Assembly (NCBI RefSeq): GCF_021390545.1
Contig: NZ_JAJUWR010000024.1
Coordinates: forward strand, 38,096-102,095
DNA length: 64,000 nt
Origin: Algoriphagus sp. AGSA1
GTDB lineage: Bacteria; Bacteroidota; Bacteroidia; Cytophagales; Cyclobacteriaceae
Direction: 5' to 3'
A program made the position numbers and the translations under genes. This document shows, one piece after another, positions 63,217 to 64,000 of the stretch (the stretch's first letter is position 1; each line of letters opens with the position of its first letter). The notes beneath the pieces are model-generated. The model made no database searches. It was not told the DNA's origin and saw only the letters and a list, made by a program, of their open reading frames with translations.

Positions 63217-63522
63217 ATGCCCAAGCGGAATCCAAAAGACGTAATGCTTAAAAGCCAAGAGCCCATCTTGGTGGATTTTTATGCGGAGTGGTGTGGCCCA
63301 TGCCAGACTATGGACCCCATAATCGATGAAGTCCTGGCTGAGCTTGGAGAAAAAATCAAGCTCCTAAAGATCAACATCGATAAAAACCCTCAACTCGTAC
63401 AACATTTTGCCGTACGCTCCATCCCCAATTACATTTTGTTTAAAAAAGGAAAAATCCTTTGGAGAAAAGGGGGCTTGATTACCAAAAGGGATTTGATACA
63501 TGCGCTCAAAGGCTTTATTTGA
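63217..63522 (+). CDS. Small thioredoxin with standard CGPC site
   Basis: The start at ATG 63217 gives 101 residues; the frame is open to 63106, but that part is non-coding in character. The active site is FYAEWCGPCQTMDPI (Cys26/Cys29), with the cis-Pro loop RSIPNYILFKKGK. It is a cytoplasmic disulfide reductant, or a helper to an unidentified partner. It stands alone and ends 44 bp before the MITE-like element. Confidence 0.92.
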   Translation: MPKRNPKDVMLKSQEPILVDFYAEWCGPCQTMDPIIDEVLAELGEKIKLLKINIDKNPQLVQHFAVRSIPNYILFKKGKILWRKGGLITKRDLIHALKGFI

Positions 63523-63566
63523 AATTGGCAAATGTGGAGAAATACTCCATGTGGAATCCATACTTA

Positions 63567-63830
63567 GGGCTTGCTGAAAAAGTCTCAGCTATGCCAGGTT
63601 CAAGGCGGCCGAGTGAAGATGTATGCTTATACTTCGAATGAGGCCAACGTAGAAGATGGTATGGCTGAGGCTAGCTTGAAAATCTTGGTTTTATAATTTT
63701 CTGATGCATGGATAAAGGCCTTTTATCCTTAAAAAGCTTGCACTTGCTGAAAAACTATTCTCCCAAAAAAATGTGCTAATCATTCAAAATTATAGTTTTT
63801 GATATATTAAAAGCGTTTTTCAGCAGGCCC
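63567..63830. mobile_element. 264-bp MITE-like element with 6-bp target duplication
   Basis: The left end GGGCTTGCTGAAAAA (63567-63581) and the right end (63816-63830) are inverted repeats matching at 14 of 15 positions. TACTTA occurs immediately outside both ends (63561-63566 and 63831-63836), a target-site duplication. A third copy of the end core (CTTGCTGAAAAA) lies inside at 63743-63754 in the left orientation. No transposase ORF is present, so movement would need a transposase from elsewhere. Confidence 0.8.
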
Positions 63831-63904
63831 TACTTAGTTTCCCTATGTTCATTGATACTATAAGCACATAATAAAAAGAGGCTGTCTCAAAAGTAGCTAG
63901 TTTA

Positions 63905-63934
63905 AAAGGCTAGTCGATTTCTCGGCTAGCCTTT
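63905..63934. terminator. Hairpin inside IS left end
   Basis: AAAGGCTAGTCGA (63905-63917) pairs with TCGGCTAGCCTTT (63922-63934), 13 pairs with one G-U and a 4-base loop. Located between the IS end and its transposase start, it probably blocks outside transcription or translation from reaching the transposase. Confidence 0.55.
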
Positions 63935-63966
63935 CCTGTTTTAACTCAAAACATGTATTTTGAGGT

Positions 63967-64000
63967 GTGCAAAAACAAGACTTAAATGTAGCCTTTAAGG
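63967..64000 (+). CDS. N-terminus of a probable transposase, cut by window end
   Basis: From GTG 63967 the frame reads VQKQDLNVAFK and stays open to the last base; an in-frame TGA lies 6 bases upstream, so GTG is the only start. Only 11 codons are seen, too few for a firm call. The position behind an IS-like end supports a transposase. Confidence 0.45.
   Translation, partial: MQKQDLNVAFK

Larger units (their letters stand above)
63879..64000 (+). mobile_element. Left end of an insertion sequence (IS1182-like)
   Basis: GAGGCTGTCTCAAAAG at 63879 is the type of terminal repeat I associate with IS1182-like elements in Bacteroidota. A hairpin lies inside at 63905-63934, and a transposase-like reading frame starts at 63967 and runs off the window. 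Family assignment is from memory of end sequences, not a search. Confidence 0.55.

Noticed and set aside
63459..63641. 60-residue frame across the thioredoxin end and the MITE
   Set aside because: It lies out of frame over a real gene and then into non-coding mobile DNA.
1..64000. CRISPR arrays, tRNA and rRNA genes
   Set aside because: I looked for regular short repeats with spacers and for tRNA-like or rRNA-like sequence and saw none. A tRNAscan or Infernal run would settle this.

Overview
The window comes from a Bacteroidota chromosome, most likely Cytophagales and close to Cyclobacteriaceae/Algoriphagus. This is judged from gene content and order, not from a database search. The pointers are a SusC/SusD pair, a PorP-GldKLMN type IX secretion (T9SS) and gliding cluster, a SprE/PorW lipoprotein, a NusB of about 395 residues, tandem OmpH/Skp genes behind BamA, and promoter boxes resembling the Bacteroidota -7 element TAnnTTTG. 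Shine-Dalgarno sequences are generally absent and TTG starts are fairly common.

Layout. 1-9092 (minus strand) is a polysaccharide utilisation locus: a lipoprotein with two carboxypeptidase-regulatory-like domains and two repeated beta-rich modules, a GH76-type alpha-1,6-mannanase-like lipoprotein, SusC, SusD and a truncated DUF3823 lipoprotein. A terminator and a palindrome separate the GH76 pair from SusCD, so there are probably two transcripts. 9093-9599 holds inverted repeats and the terminator of the next operon. 9600-15288 (minus) is the F1Fo ATP synthase operon atpZ-x-atpB-E-F-H-A-G, without the beta and epsilon genes. 15434-22235 (plus) carries sprE/porW, a class A penicillin-binding protein and uvrC. 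22252-27866 (minus) is porP-gldK-gldL-gldM-gldN. 27943-31572 (minus) holds a BamA/TamA-like barrel protein, a DUF4271 membrane protein and hemD, facing hemW at 31619. 32893-36152 (plus) holds a DciA-like DUF721 protein and a partner-switching set (8-TM SpoIIE-type phosphatase, STAS antagonist, anti-sigma kinase). 36240-39656 (plus) has two multi-domain parvulin isomerases. 39888-42084 (minus) has a coiled-coil protein and an ABC exporter.

42231-48435 (plus) runs leucine-type dehydrogenase, nusB, ytxH-like, DUF1573, yajC, ybbR-like, coaE, bestrophin. 48454-48654 is a non-coding element made of nested inverted repeats. It is followed by a HipA-like kinase overlapping a DUF3037 gene (48685-49840). 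49898-53498 (minus) holds a peroxiredoxin/thioredoxin/DUF6952 operon, serS and a lipoprotein. 53573-62952 (plus) holds an Fe(II)/2OG oxygenase, a chromate transporter, and an envelope-biogenesis run (CBS protein, nadK, DUF6089, uppS, bamA, ompH, ompH). 63217-64000 has a small thioredoxin, a 264-bp MITE-like element with terminal inverted repeats and a 6-bp target duplication, and the left end of an insertion sequence cut by the window edge.

Most of the window is core housekeeping and envelope biology. The parts least explained by known families are the MITE-like element, the nested-repeat element before the HipA/DUF3037 pair, that pair itself, and several promoter-proximal palindromes. No tRNA, rRNA or CRISPR array was seen.
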